NCBI RefSeq assembly: GCF_009707545.1
Contig: NZ_WLYK01000001.1
Coordinates: 310,001-374,000 of the forward strand
Length of the DNA: 64,000 nt
Origin: Nakamurella alba
GTDB taxonomy: Bacteria; Actinomycetota; Actinomycetes; Mycobacteriales; Nakamurellaceae
Direction of reading: 5' to 3'
Made by a program: the position numbers and the translations under genes. This document shows, piece by piece, positions 24,254-33,514 of this stretch (positions within the stretch are counted from its first letter, which is position 1; every line of letters begins with the position of its first letter). The notes beneath the pieces are model-generated. The model was not told where the DNA came from. It worked only from the letters and a program-made list of their open reading frames with translations, and made no database searches.

Positions 24254-25861
24254 ATGACCTCGCCGTTGCTGCAGAAGCCGTCCTCCGACGCGGCTGCCGA
24301 CCTGCTGCTCGAGGTCCGCGGGGTGGCGAAGAGCTTCCCCGGGGTCAAGGCGCTGCAGGACATGCACCTCACGCTGCGGGCCGGCGAGGTACTCGCGCTG
24401 GTCGGCGAGAACGGTGCCGGCAAGTCGACGCTGATGAAGTTGCTCTCCGGCATCTACACGCCGGACGAGGGAGAGTTCTTCGTGCGGGGTGAGCGTTACC
24501 TGCCGTCGGGTCCGAGACATGCCCAGGCGATGGGGATCTCGATCATCCATCAGGAGTTCAACCTGATGCCGGACCTGACGGTCGCGCAGAACATCTTCAT
24601 CGGCCGCGAGCCGCGCAGCGCCGGCTTCTTCACCGGCGACCGGGAGCTGAACCGGCGGGCCGCCGAGTTGATCGACCGGCTCGACCTGCCTCTGCGCCCC
24701 CGGCAGGTGGTGGGTTCGCTGACCGTCGCCAAGCAGCAGATGGTGGAGATCGCCAAGGCGCTGTCGTTCGAGACGACCCGGGTGCTGATCATGGACGAGC
24801 CGACCGCGGCGCTGAACGACGCGGAGGTCGCGACGCTGCACCAGCTGATCCGCCGTTTCGTCACGCCGGAGACCGCTGCCATCTACATCTCGCACAAGAT
24901 GGACGAGCTCAAGGTGATCAGCGACCGGATCACGGTGATCCGGGACGGCCGCTACATCGACACCCTGCAGACCTCGACATCGACCATGAAGGACGTCATC
25001 TCGCGGATGGTCGGGCGGGAGCTGACCACCGACGCCCGACCGGAGAACGTCCGGACCGACCGGCCGGTGCTGCTCTCGGTGCGCGGGCTGTCGACCAAGG
25101 CACTGCTCAAGGACGTCTCGTTCGACCTCCGGGAGGGCGAGATCCTCGGCTTCGCCGGACTGATGGGCGCCGGGCGGACCGAGGTGGCCCGCGCGATCGT
25201 CGGCGCGGACCCGATCATCGGCGGTGCGGTCACACTGCGCGGTGCGCCGATCTCCGTCCGGTCACCGGCCGAGGCGGCCGCCCACCGGATCGGCTACCTG
25301 TCCGAGGACCGCAAGCAGTTCGGCCTGCTGCTGAGCCAGGACGTCAATGCCAACATCGGGATCAGCTCGCTGGCCGAGAGGTTCAGCAGCGCAGGGTTCG
25401 TCAAGGACCGGCCGATGAAGGTGAAGTCCCGCGAGTACGTGGAGAAGTTGCGGATCCGGACCCCGTCGATCCTGCAGACGGCGAAGAACCTGTCGGGCGG
25501 CAACCAGCAGAAGGTGGTCATCGCCAAGTGGTTGCTCAAGGACTGCGACGTGCTGATCTTCGACGAGCCCACCCGCGGTATTGACGTCGGTGTGAAGGAG
25601 GAGATCTACCGGCTGCTCAATGAGCTCGCCGAATCCGGGAAGTCAATCATCATGATCTCCTCGGAACTGCCCGAGGTGCTGCGGATGTCGCACCGGATCG
25701 TGGTGATGAGCGAGGGCCGGGTCACCGGGGAGCTGACCGCGGCAGAGGCGGACCAGGAGAGCGTGATGCACCTGGCCACCCTCCGGCCTGACGAGAACCC
25801 GGCGGACGCAGAGGAACTCGGCCTCGAGCCACCACCCACCGAACCGGACGAGGTGCCCTGA
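24254..25861 (+). CDS. Sugar ABC transporter ATP-binding protein (RbsA/MglA type, two ATPase domains)
   Basis: This 535-residue duplicated ATPase powers monosaccharide import. Domain 1 has Walker A GENGAGKST, Walker B VLIMDEPTAAL and the degenerate signature LTVAKQQMVEIA normal for this family. Domain 2 has the atypical nucleotide site expected in RbsA proteins, with a full signature LSGGNQQKVVIAKW and Walker B VLIFDEPTRGIDVG. ATG 24254 lies 133 bp after the mutarotase stop; the open frame runs further upstream but without a good start. It works with the permease and lipoprotein encoded next. Confidence 0.92.
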   Translation: MTSPLLQKPSSDAAADLLLEVRGVAKSFPGVKALQDMHLTLRAGEVLALVGENGAGKSTLMKLLSGIYTPDEGEFFVRGERYLPSGPRHAQAMGISIIHQEFNLMPDLTVAQNIFIGREPRSAGFFTGDRELNRRAAELIDRLDLPLRPRQVVGSLTVAKQQMVEIAKALSFETTRVLIMDEPTAALNDAEVATLHQLIRRFVTPETAAIYISHKMDELKVISDRITVIRDGRYIDTLQTSTSTMKDVISRMVGRELTTDARPENVRTDRPVLLSVRGLSTKALLKDVSFDLREGEILGFAGLMGAGRTEVARAIVGADPIIGGAVTLRGAPISVRSPAEAAAHRIGYLSEDRKQFGLLLSQDVNANIGISSLAERFSSAGFVKDRPMKVKSREYVEKLRIRTPSILQTAKNLSGGNQQKVVIAKWLLKDCDVLIFDEPTRGIDVGVKEEIYRLLNELAESGKSIIMISSELPEVLRMSHRIVVMSEGRVTGELTAAEADQESVMHLATLRPDENPADAEELGLEPPPTEPDEVP

Positions 25862-25945
25862 CGTGAACCCTGGAACGACTCCCGCGATCCATCGCGACAC
25901 CGTCAACCCCCCGGTCGACCGGACCCAGCTGAAAGGCGTCCAGGA

Positions 25946-26932
25946 ATGAGCACCGCCATCGCCCCCGTCGACGCGGGCCCCCGCAAGTCCTCCGACCTGC
26001 GGGGCCGCCTCGAGCAATTGCTCGCCTTCGCCGGCCTGATCGTGATCGTGGTGTTCTTCGCGATCGCGAACGAGAACTTCCGGACGTTCAGCAACATCAC
26101 CGCGATCCTGTTCTCCACCGTGGTCATCGGGATCCTGGCCCTGGGCACCACGTTCGTCATCATCACCGGCGGCATCGACCTGTCGATCGGTACCGGCATG
26201 ACGCTGTGCGCGGTCATGTCCGGCGTCTTCCTGATCAACTGGAACCTGCCACTCGGCCTCGGTCTGCTGTTGACGGTGCTGTTCGGCGGGCTGATCGGCC
26301 TGGTCAACGGGTTCAACGTGGCGATCCTCGGGCTGCCGCCGTTCATCGCCACCCTGGCCATGATGCTGGTGGCCCAGGGACTGGCGCTGGTGCTGTCGAA
26401 CAGTGCCCCGATCTACTTCAGCGTCCTGCCCGCGTTCAGCGAGATCTCCACCGGGGAGATCATCCCGAAGGTGCCGAACGCGGTCCTGGTGCTGCTGGTA
26501 CTGGCGGTCCTGGCGGCGATCCTGCTGGGGCGCACCCTGTTCGGCCGCTACACGTTCTCCATCGGCAGCAACGAGGAGGCGACCGAGCTCTCCGGCATCA
26601 ACACCCGCAAGTGGAAGCTCATCATCTACACGGTCGCCGGCCTCTTCACCGGCATCGCCGGCATCATGATCTCCGCCAGGCTCGGTTCGGCCCAGCCCGC
26701 CACCGGGCAGGGCTACGAGCTGCAGGCCATCGCCGCGGTCGTCATCGGGGGGACCTCGCTGACCGGCGGCAAGGGATCCATCGTGGGCACGGTGATCGGC
26801 GCGCTGATCATCTCCGTGCTCAACAACGGCCTGCGGATCATGTCGATCCCGCAGGAGTGGCAGAACGTGATCCTCGGACTGGTCATCCTGGGTGCCGTCT
26901 ACGCCGACATGGCCCGCAAACGCACCACCTGA
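25946..26932 (+). CDS. Sugar ABC transporter permease (RbsC type)
   Basis: This 328-residue inner-membrane permease has about eight to ten hydrophobic helices. Family motifs include LGTTFVIITGGIDLSIGTGM near the first third, GLVNGFNVAILGLPPFIATLA, and the cytoplasmic ATPase-coupling loop GSNEEATELSGINTRK. An AGGA site precedes ATG 25946. Its stop codon is followed by a long CTGA-repeat array that separates it from the binding-protein gene, an unusual feature inside a transport operon. Confidence 0.93.
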   Translation: MSTAIAPVDAGPRKSSDLRGRLEQLLAFAGLIVIVVFFAIANENFRTFSNITAILFSTVVIGILALGTTFVIITGGIDLSIGTGMTLCAVMSGVFLINWNLPLGLGLLLTVLFGGLIGLVNGFNVAILGLPPFIATLAMMLVAQGLALVLSNSAPIYFSVLPAFSEISTGEIIPKVPNAVLVLLVLAVLAAILLGRTLFGRYTFSIGSNEEATELSGINTRKWKLIIYTVAGLFTGIAGIMISARLGSAQPATGQGYELQAIAAVVIGGTSLTGGKGSIVGTVIGALIISVLNNGLRIMSIPQEWQNVILGLVILGAVYADMARKRTT

Positions 26933-27098
26933 GAAACCGGACCACCACGAGCACCTGACGCACACGGCACCTGAAGTCCGCAGTATCTGACGCACGCACT
27001 ACCTGACGCGCTGCAACACCTGAGGCAGCACAGCACCTGACGCACCGCACCGCCTGACGCACCGCACCACCTGAAGCACCGCACCACCTGAAGCACCG
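26930..27098 (+). repeat. Tandem array of 16-17-bp CTGA units following the permease stop codon
   Basis: After the permease stop at 26930, further TGA triplets in A/C-CCTGA-type contexts occur at 26956, 26972, 26988, 27004, 27021, 27038, 27055, 27072 and 27089. The spacings after the first are 16, 16, 16, 17, 17, 17, 17 and 17 bp. The last units (GCACCACCTGAAGCACC) match the true gene end, which reads CGCACCACCTGA. The array lies between two genes of one operon and ends about 45 bp before the next start. Confidence 0.88.
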
Positions 27099-27144
27099 CC
27101 CACGGTCGCCGTCCGGCGCACCGCAACGAGAGGACACACCCACC

Positions 27145-28284
27145 ATGCAACGTCGCAGGTTCACCACCGGTGCGATCTCCGCACTGGCCGTTCTCGGACT
27201 CGTCGTGTCCGGCTGTGCCCAGGCCAGCGACTCGGCGAGCCAGACCACCGCCACCCCGCCACCCACCACAGCTGCTGAGACCAGTTCCGCTGCCGGGTCC
27301 TCCGACGCCCCGACCTCGTCGAGCGAGGCGACCGGCGGCAGCGGTGGTTCCTCGGAGACCACGGAGTCGTCCGCCGGCGGCGACGGCCTGTCGCCGACGT
27401 CGATGTCGGACGATCCGAAGCCGCTGATCGCCATCGTCTCCAAGGGCTTCCAGCACCAGTTCTGGCAGGCGGTGAAGTCCGGCGCCGAGTCCGAGGCGGC
27501 CAAGCTCGGTGTCGAGATCACCTTCGAGGGTCCGGCGTCCGAGTCGGAGGTCGAGGCGCAGATCGACCAGCTCACCCAGGCGATCGCCAAGAAGCCGGCG
27601 GCGCTCGGGTTCGCCGCGCTCGACTCCAAGGCGGCGGCACCGCTGCTGCAACAGGCCGCCGACGCGGACATCCCGGTGATCGCCTTCGACTCCGGCGTGG
27701 ACAGCGACATCCCGCTGACCACCGCGTCCACCGACAACAAGGCCGCCGCCGCCGAGGCCGCCAAGCACATGTCGGAGCTCATCGGCGGGTCCGGCAAGGT
27801 CGCCCTGGTGGTGCACGACCAGACCTCTGCCTCCGGCACAGAGCGTCGGGACGGCTTCATCGAGTGGATGGAGGCCAACGCCCCCGACATCGAGCTGCTC
27901 GAGCCGCAGTACGGCGGCGGCGACCAGGCGAAGTCGGCGGACATCACCAAGTCGATCATCGCGGCCAACCCCGACATCAAGGGCATCTACGGCTCGAACG
28001 AGGGCTCCGCGATCGGTGTGGTCAAGGGTGTCGAGGAGAGCGGTGCCACCGGCATCACGGTGATCGGGTTCGACTCCGGCAAGGCCCAGATCGACGCGAT
28101 CAACAGCGGCATCATGGCCGGCGCCATCACCCAGAACCCGGTCGGCATCGGTGAGAAGACGGTCCAGGCCGCGGTCGCCGCACTGCAGGGCGAGACCCTG
28201 CCGAAGATCATCGACACCGGGTTCTACTGGTACGACAAGACCAACATCAACGAGCCGCAGATCCAGGCGGTGCTGTACCAGTAG
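27145..28284 (+). CDS. Sugar ABC transporter substrate-binding lipoprotein (RbsB type)
   Basis: This 379-residue extracellular sugar receptor is anchored by a lipid: signal peptide with twin Arg-like MQRRRF start, lipobox VSGC (Cys about 23), then a Ser/Thr/Pro-rich linker of some 60 residues. The periplasmic-binding domain (from about 95) starts IAIVSKGFQHQFWQAVKSGA and includes VIAFDSGVDSDIPL, IYGSNEGSAIGVVKG and TVIGFDSGKAQIDAI, typical of ribose/galactose binding proteins. A GAGAGG site precedes the ATG. It completes the RbsABC-type importer; a very strong hairpin follows. Confidence 0.93.
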   Translation: MQRRRFTTGAISALAVLGLVVSGCAQASDSASQTTATPPPTTAAETSSAAGSSDAPTSSSEATGGSGGSSETTESSAGGDGLSPTSMSDDPKPLIAIVSKGFQHQFWQAVKSGAESEAAKLGVEITFEGPASESEVEAQIDQLTQAIAKKPAALGFAALDSKAAAPLLQQAADADIPVIAFDSGVDSDIPLTTASTDNKAAAAEAAKHMSELIGGSGKVALVVHDQTSASGTERRDGFIEWMEANAPDIELLEPQYGGGDQAKSADITKSIIAANPDIKGIYGSNEGSAIGVVKGVEESGATGITVIGFDSGKAQIDAINSGIMAGAITQNPVGIGEKTVQAAVAALQGETLPKIIDTGFYWYDKTNINEPQIQAVLYQ

Positions 28285-28319
28285 CGCTCGCAGGAACCGC
28301 GGTACTGTCGAGAACCGCT

Positions 28320-28370
28320 GCGACGTCCTGCATCCCGTGTGCACGTTGCGCACGGGATGCAGGACGTCGC
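28320..28370. terminator. Very long perfect hairpin after sugar transport operon
   Basis: GCGACGTCCTGCATCCCGTG (28320-28339) pairs perfectly with 28351-28370 over 20 bp. The stem can continue inward by four more pairs (one wobble), leaving a 3-nt loop. It begins 36 bp after the binding-protein stop. There is no T-run; it fits a T-less actinobacterial terminator. Confidence 0.75.
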
Positions 28371-28552
28371 GCTGCCTGCCTCGCGATCCACGGCGCGGCG
28401 GGTGGACCGGCTGCCCCGTTGCCCTGCTCGCCCGGAGCTGGGCCCGGGCTCCACGCCGCTGTGCCGCCGCCCGCTGGGTGGCCGGCGCCGGCTGGACACA
28501 TGCGTGGCCCGGGCCTCCGGTTGGCGCGGGCGCTCCGTGCCACGATGATCTG

Positions 28553-29818
28553 GTGTCGCCGGTCCGTACGCTCCTGCCCTGGACCGCCTTCGGCGGCTTC
28601 TGGGGCGTCTGGGGAGCTTCCCTGCCGTCGATCCGTGATCAGGCCGGCGTCGACGACGCGCAGCTCGGCATCGCCCTGCTGTTCGTCGGGCTGGGCGCGC
28701 TGCCCGCGATGGCGTTCATCGGGCGGGCCGTCGACCGCTGGGAGATCCGCTCGACGGCGTGCTGCATCGGGGTGTTCGGTCTTGCGGCCATGCTGCTGGC
28801 GGTGATCGCCCGCGGCCCGGTCTCCCTCTCGATCGGTCTGTTGGTGATCGGGGCTGCCTCCGGCGCGGCAGATGTGGCGATCAATGCGCTGTCCGCGTCG
28901 GCCGAGCGTCGCGCCGGGCGGCCGTGGATCTCCCGCTCGCACGGCGTCTTCTCTGCTTCCGTGGTGCTCGGGACCGGTCTGGTGGCCGTGGTCTCGATCG
29001 CCGGTGGGCCGGTGATTCTGCCGTTCGTCGTGGTGACCGCCCTCGCACTGGTGGCCATGGCGATGCTGCTGCAGGCAGCGCATGGCCGGACACCCGCTGC
29101 GAACGAGCGGAAGCAGCGGACGGATCGGGATGACAGTGCGCCTGATGGCGGCGCGGGTGATGCCGGTTCGGCTGACGGCAGTGCAACCGATGCCGGTGGT
29201 TCCGGCGGCCGGTTGGCGAAGGAAAGCACCCTGCCCGGGGCGCTGCTGCTGATCGGCGCCGTCGCCGCGTTGGCGTTCGCGGTCGAGAACGCCCACCAGA
29301 GTTGGTCGGCGGTGTTCCTGAACGACGTCCTGCACAGCACCGGCGGTCTCGTGGCGGCTGCCCCCGCAGTGTTCGCCGCAACCGCGGCGGTGGTCAGGTT
29401 CGCCGCCGCCGGCGCGACCCGCCGGTATCCGATGGCGCTGCTGCTCGGGGGTTCTGCCGTGGCGGTCTGCGGATCGTTGCTCGTCGCAGGTGCGCAGTCC
29501 GCCGGCATCGCGCTGTGCGGGTTCGCCGTGGCAGCGGCGGGGACCGCCGTGCTGTACCCGACGCTGATCAGCGCCGGACTGCGGCACGTGCCCGACCGGC
29601 GCCGCGGCCGGGCCACCTCCCGGATCGCGACCACCGCCTACGTGGGGTTCCTGCTCGGACCGGTCTATGTCGGGCAGGTCGCCGGCCAGCTCGGTCTGCG
29701 CGCCGCACTGGTCGCGGTCGCGATCCTGGCCGGAGTGCTGTTGGTCGCCGCGGTCCCCGTCCTGCGGATCGCAGACCACCGCATCGGCCGGTTCCCGGGC
29801 GAGGTCCGGCAGCGCTGA
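28553..29818 (+). CDS. MFS transporter
   Basis: This 421-residue membrane transporter has about 12 hydrophobic helices (first WTAFGGFWGVWGASLPSIRD; last AALVAVAILAGVLLVAAVP). The pattern of the first helices and the DVAINALSASAERRAGRPW segment resemble the YbjJ/FucP-like solute exporters and sugar transporters. The central cytoplasmic loop (around 180-225) is unusually long and built of Asp/Gly/Ala/Ser repeats. GTG 28553 is chosen as the first start before helix 1. It stands alone between the hairpin terminator and a convergent regulator gene. The substrate is unknown. Confidence 0.82.
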   Translation: MSPVRTLLPWTAFGGFWGVWGASLPSIRDQAGVDDAQLGIALLFVGLGALPAMAFIGRAVDRWEIRSTACCIGVFGLAAMLLAVIARGPVSLSIGLLVIGAASGAADVAINALSASAERRAGRPWISRSHGVFSASVVLGTGLVAVVSIAGGPVILPFVVVTALALVAMAMLLQAAHGRTPAANERKQRTDRDDSAPDGGAGDAGSADGSATDAGGSGGRLAKESTLPGALLLIGAVAALAFAVENAHQSWSAVFLNDVLHSTGGLVAAAPAVFAATAAVVRFAAAGATRRYPMALLLGGSAVAVCGSLLVAGAQSAGIALCGFAVAAAGTAVLYPTLISAGLRHVPDRRRGRATSRIATTAYVGFLLGPVYVGQVAGQLGLRAALVAVAILAGVLLVAAVPVLRIADHRIGRFPGEVRQR

Positions 29819-29954
29819 TCGCGAGGACCCGCTGGACAACGGCGAACACCGGCCTGGAGAACATCCGGGTCGGTGCCGAGCGGATCGGCGGCGCGCGGCT
29901 GTTCGTTCTCCATGGTGGGTGGCTGGTCACAGGCGCTGGTCGCCACGGAGTCGT

Positions 29955-32900
29955 TCAGCGGGAATCGGCCATCGACAGATCCTCGAGCTCGGCGGCCAGA
30001 GACCGGCAGCGGGCGAGCGACACCGGGCCACCGCCGTTCTCGGCCAGCACGGTCGCCACCGCGAGCGGTTCGGCGGCCGCCTCGGGATCCCCGCGCAGCA
30101 GGTGCAGGCGCGCGACGGCCAATCCGATCGGCCCGAACACGCCCACATGGCCCATGGTGGCGATGCAGTGCTGCAGCGGGACCAGTCGGTCGAGCAGGGC
30201 GTTGACGTGATGGTGCAGACCGAGATCGGCCGTGAGGTGTGCCATCAGCGTCCACCGGCCGTGCGAGGTCCAGACCAGCGGACCGTCGGCGGCCAGCTCC
30301 TCGCCGATCACCCGGTCGGCGGCGGCGGCCTCACCGCGCGCGGCGTGCAAGGCGGCGAGAGCCCAGGTGGCGACGTCCTTGTCGACATCCGGCGGGCCCA
30401 GTTCGCCGATCCGGCCGGAGTCCCAGAGCAGCGCGAGCAGTGCGTGGTAGTACACCCCGCTGAAGTACAGCTCGGTCTGCTGGTGCATCTCGTAGGTCTG
30501 GTCGTAGATCGCCCGGGTGGTCACGAAATCGCCGTGCCACTGGGCCAGTTCGCCCTCCATCCAGCGCAGCTGCACCCGGCCGACCGGCAACCGCAGGAGA
30601 TCGGCCGCCTCGGCTCCGCGACGTCGGTGCTCCTCCGCGGCGGTGACGTCGCCCAGGGTCATCGTGGCCATGGCGAGCAGGCTGTGCCGGAGCACGTCGT
30701 CGAGCCGCTGCTGCCGGTGCGGCACCTCCGCCAGTCGTTCCAGCAGCCGGACGGACTCCTCGGCGCGGGCGGCCACCCCGGAGAAGGTGAGCGCCCGGCC
30801 GAGCAGCGCGTCGGCGAGCACCTCGGGATCGCCCAGCTGCTCGGCGATCTCGAGCGCGTGGGCACTGAGTCGGTCCGGCACCGCCCCGTCCGGGTCGTAA
30901 CAGCTCCCGACGGCGAGGGCGGCGAGCACCTGGACGTGGGCGGCCGGGTCGGTGCTGACCATCCGCTCCACGCCGGCCAGTCGGGTGAGCAGCGGCGCCG
31001 GGTCCGCGCCGTAGGTCGTCCACGGCCAGGCGCCGGCGGTGCGCAGCAGCGTCGACGCGAGACGGCCGACGGACCCCGTTCGTCCCTGGCGCGCGGCGTC
31101 CAGCAGCGCCGCGTCGACCACGTCCAGCACGGTCTGCCCGCGCCCGGCCCGGGCCAGGGCGTCGACCCGGGCGATCACCAGGTCGTCCCGTTCGGTATCG
31201 GTCAGCGCGTCCCGGCCGGACAGCGAGAGTTGGTCCGCCACCTGCAGTGCGATCTCCCACCAGTCGGCCGCGGCCTCGGACAGCCAGCGCCGGTCGGCGT
31301 CCACCGCCGCCGCGCGGCAGGCATCGAGAGCGGTGGCTGGGTCGGCCAACGGCAGCGCGGCGACCAGGTGCGCCGCCCGACGCACCAGCCGCTCGGTCGG
31401 TCCGCCCGGACCCAGGCTGTCGGCGACCCGGGCGTGCAGCCGCTGCCGGCGCACGGCGGACATCCCGGCCATCACCTCGTCGCGCAGCAGCGCATGGGCG
31501 AAGGTGTACCTGCCGTCGGCGGCGGCGACGATGATCCGTTCGTCGGAGGCCTCGTCGAGCAGGTCGGCCAGTTCCTCCGGGTCGATCCGGGTCACGGAGC
31601 GGAGCAGTGCAGGATCCATCGGGTCGCCGATGATCGCAGCGGTCCGCAGCACCTGGAGCACCGCCGGGTCCAGCGCCGACAACCGCCGCCCCAGTACCGA
31701 TCTGATGGACGGGGGCAGGTCGCCGGCGGCCCGCTCCTCCTCGGGGAGCCGGGCGTACTCGGCGACGAAGAAGGGATTGCCACCGGTGCGGGCGGTGAGC
31801 GCGGCGGCCTCCCCGGGGTCGACGGCGCGGCCGCCGACCAGCTCCGACAACCGGCCCACCTCCGCCACCGACAGCGGTGGCACGGTGACCTGACGGGTAC
31901 CGGCCCGGCGCACCGCAGATTCGAGCAGCCGCTGCAGGTCCGGTGCCCGCAGCCCGTCGCGGGCGGTGAGCAGGACCGCGAGCCGGTTCGCCCCGGGCGC
32001 GGCGGCCAGGTGGGTCAGGAAGCGCAAGGTCGCCGGGTCCGCCCACTGCACGTCGTCGACGAGCAGCAGCAACCCGCCCGCGTCGGCCGACACCTCGGCC
32101 AACAGGCCCAGCACCCGCTCGTAGATCGCGAACCGGGCCGCGTCGGCGTCGCTGCCCTCGGGCGGGGTGAGCACCGCGTCGTCGTCGGATCCCAACCCGC
32201 GCAGCACGCGGCGGACCGGCCACCACGGCGGGACGCCGTCGTCGTCCGGACAGGTCGTCCGGACCGCCCGGCCGCCGGTGGACTCCCAGCGGCGCACGAT
32301 CTCCTCGGCCAGCCGGGTCTTGCCGATCCCGGCCGGGCCGCCGAGCAGCAGCCAGCGATCCCCGCCGGTCCGTACCTCGGCGAAGAGCCCGGCCGCGATG
32401 TCCAACTCCCGCCCCCGGCCGACGAGACCCTCGGCCGGGACGGTGATGTCGGGCGTGTGCGGGGCCGGTATCGCGGGTGCGGTCGGGGTCGCGGCCGGCT
32501 GCGCAGCGGGACCCGGCCAGGCCATCAGCGACGGGTCCTGCCGCAGGATCGCGCCCTGCAGCTCCCGCAGGTCCGGTCCGGTCTCCAGACCCAGTTCCTC
32601 GTCGAGCCGCCGGGTGTGGGCGCGGTGGACGTCCAGCGCCTCACCCGATCGACCCGCCCGGTGCAGCGCGAGAACGTACAACCAGCAGGCCTTGTCGCGC
32701 AAGGGCTGCAGCTCGTGCAGCAACCGGGCCGGGTGCAGCGACTCTGTCTCCCGACCGGATCCGAGCAGTCCGGTCACCAGGAGTTCGAGGGCCTCGGCCC
32801 GCCGCTCGTCGACACCGGCGGCCGGGATGCGGACCCACTCCTCGTCCTGCCAGTCGGCGAGAAGGGTTCCGCGCCAACGGTGCAGGGCGGCCTCCGCGGC

Positions 32901-33275
32901 CTGCACCGTCAGCCCCCAGTCGCGGTGGGCGGCCGCGGTCCGGGCGCGCTCCACGTCCGCGGTGAACAGCGACAGGTCGATGGACTCCGCCGGAACGGAG
33001 AGCGAGTACCCCGGTGCCCGTCGGACGATCGGGGAGGTCGCGGTGCTGCTGTCCCGCAGCAGTCGTCGCAGGTTCGAGATGTGCGCCTGCAGACTGCCTG
33101 TCACGCTCGGTGGCGCATCCTCGCCCCACACCGCGTCGATGATCGAGTCCGTCGGCACGACCCGCCCGGCGGACAGCAGCAGCACGGCGAGCACGGCCCG
33201 CTGCTTCGGCCCGCCCAGGTCCACGGCATGGTCGTCGCGGACCACCTCCAGTGGCCCGAGTACGCGGTACTGCAC
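29955..33275 (-). CDS. AfsR/SARP-type regulator with BTAD and AAA ATPase domains
   Basis: This 1106-residue regulator has an N-terminal OmpR/SARP DNA-binding domain (residues 1-95: MQYRVLGPLEVV, PKQRAVLAVLLL, HISNLRRLLRD), a bacterial transcriptional activation domain (96-245, ending LDEELGLETGPDL), then a STAND/AAA ATPase core with Walker A GGPAGIGKTRLAEE (Lys319) and acidic LLLLVDDVQWADP. The long C-terminal half is helical, TPR-like. Such proteins activate secondary-metabolite or specialised pathways. Start is GTG 33275. The only neighbour on the same strand is the FAD oxidase gene upstream, a plausible target. The length is normal for large SARPs. Confidence 0.92.
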   Translation of the reverse strand: MQYRVLGPLEVVRDDHAVDLGGPKQRAVLAVLLLSAGRVVPTDSIIDAVWGEDAPPSVTGSLQAHISNLRRLLRDSSTATSPIVRRAPGYSLSVPAESIDLSLFTADVERARTAAAHRDWGLTVQAAEAALHRWRGTLLADWQDEEWVRIPAAGVDERRAEALELLVTGLLGSGRETESLHPARLLHELQPLRDKACWLYVLALHRAGRSGEALDVHRAHTRRLDEELGLETGPDLRELQGAILRQDPSLMAWPGPAAQPAATPTAPAIPAPHTPDITVPAEGLVGRGRELDIAAGLFAEVRTGGDRWLLLGGPAGIGKTRLAEEIVRRWESTGGRAVRTTCPDDDGVPPWWPVRRVLRGLGSDDDAVLTPPEGSDADAARFAIYERVLGLLAEVSADAGGLLLLVDDVQWADPATLRFLTHLAAAPGANRLAVLLTARDGLRAPDLQRLLESAVRRAGTRQVTVPPLSVAEVGRLSELVGGRAVDPGEAAALTARTGGNPFFVAEYARLPEEERAAGDLPPSIRSVLGRRLSALDPAVLQVLRTAAIIGDPMDPALLRSVTRIDPEELADLLDEASDERIIVAAADGRYTFAHALLRDEVMAGMSAVRRQRLHARVADSLGPGGPTERLVRRAAHLVAALPLADPATALDACRAAAVDADRRWLSEAAADWWEIALQVADQLSLSGRDALTDTERDDLVIARVDALARAGRGQTVLDVVDAALLDAARQGRTGSVGRLASTLLRTAGAWPWTTYGADPAPLLTRLAGVERMVSTDPAAHVQVLAALAVGSCYDPDGAVPDRLSAHALEIAEQLGDPEVLADALLGRALTFSGVAARAEESVRLLERLAEVPHRQQRLDDVLRHSLLAMATMTLGDVTAAEEHRRRGAEAADLLRLPVGRVQLRWMEGELAQWHGDFVTTRAIYDQTYEMHQQTELYFSGVYYHALLALLWDSGRIGELGPPDVDKDVATWALAALHAARGEAAAADRVIGEELAADGPLVWTSHGRWTLMAHLTADLGLHHHVNALLDRLVPLQHCIATMGHVGVFGPIGLAVARLHLLRGDPEAAAEPLAVATVLAENGGGPVSLARCRSLAAELEDLSMADSR

Positions 33276-33380
33276 GATCCCCTCCGGTGTGCTCGACGTG
33301 CGGTGTTCGGTGGTGTCCGGCGGACCGCGGGTCTGCGCTGGAAGCCGGTGCCGGATGTCCCGGTCGCACCGTATCCCTCC

Positions 33381-33440
33381 AGGTCCCGCCAGGTCCCGCC
33401 AGGTCCCGCCAGGTCCCGCCAGGTCCGGACAGGTGCCGGC
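33381..33440. repeat. 10-bp tandem repeat upstream of the SARP gene
   Basis: AGGTCCCGCC occurs four times exactly (33381-33420), followed by two degenerate copies (33421-33440). It lies 106 bp upstream of the regulator's GTG start, so it might contain regulator-binding direct repeats; SARP sites are typically short direct repeats with about 11-bp spacing. Confidence 0.7.
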
Positions 33441-33514
33441 CTGACGGTCGGGTCCCTGGATTCAGGGAAGGCCTGCCGACCCGCGGCGGCCGGTGCCCGC
33501 CCGGGATTGCAGAC

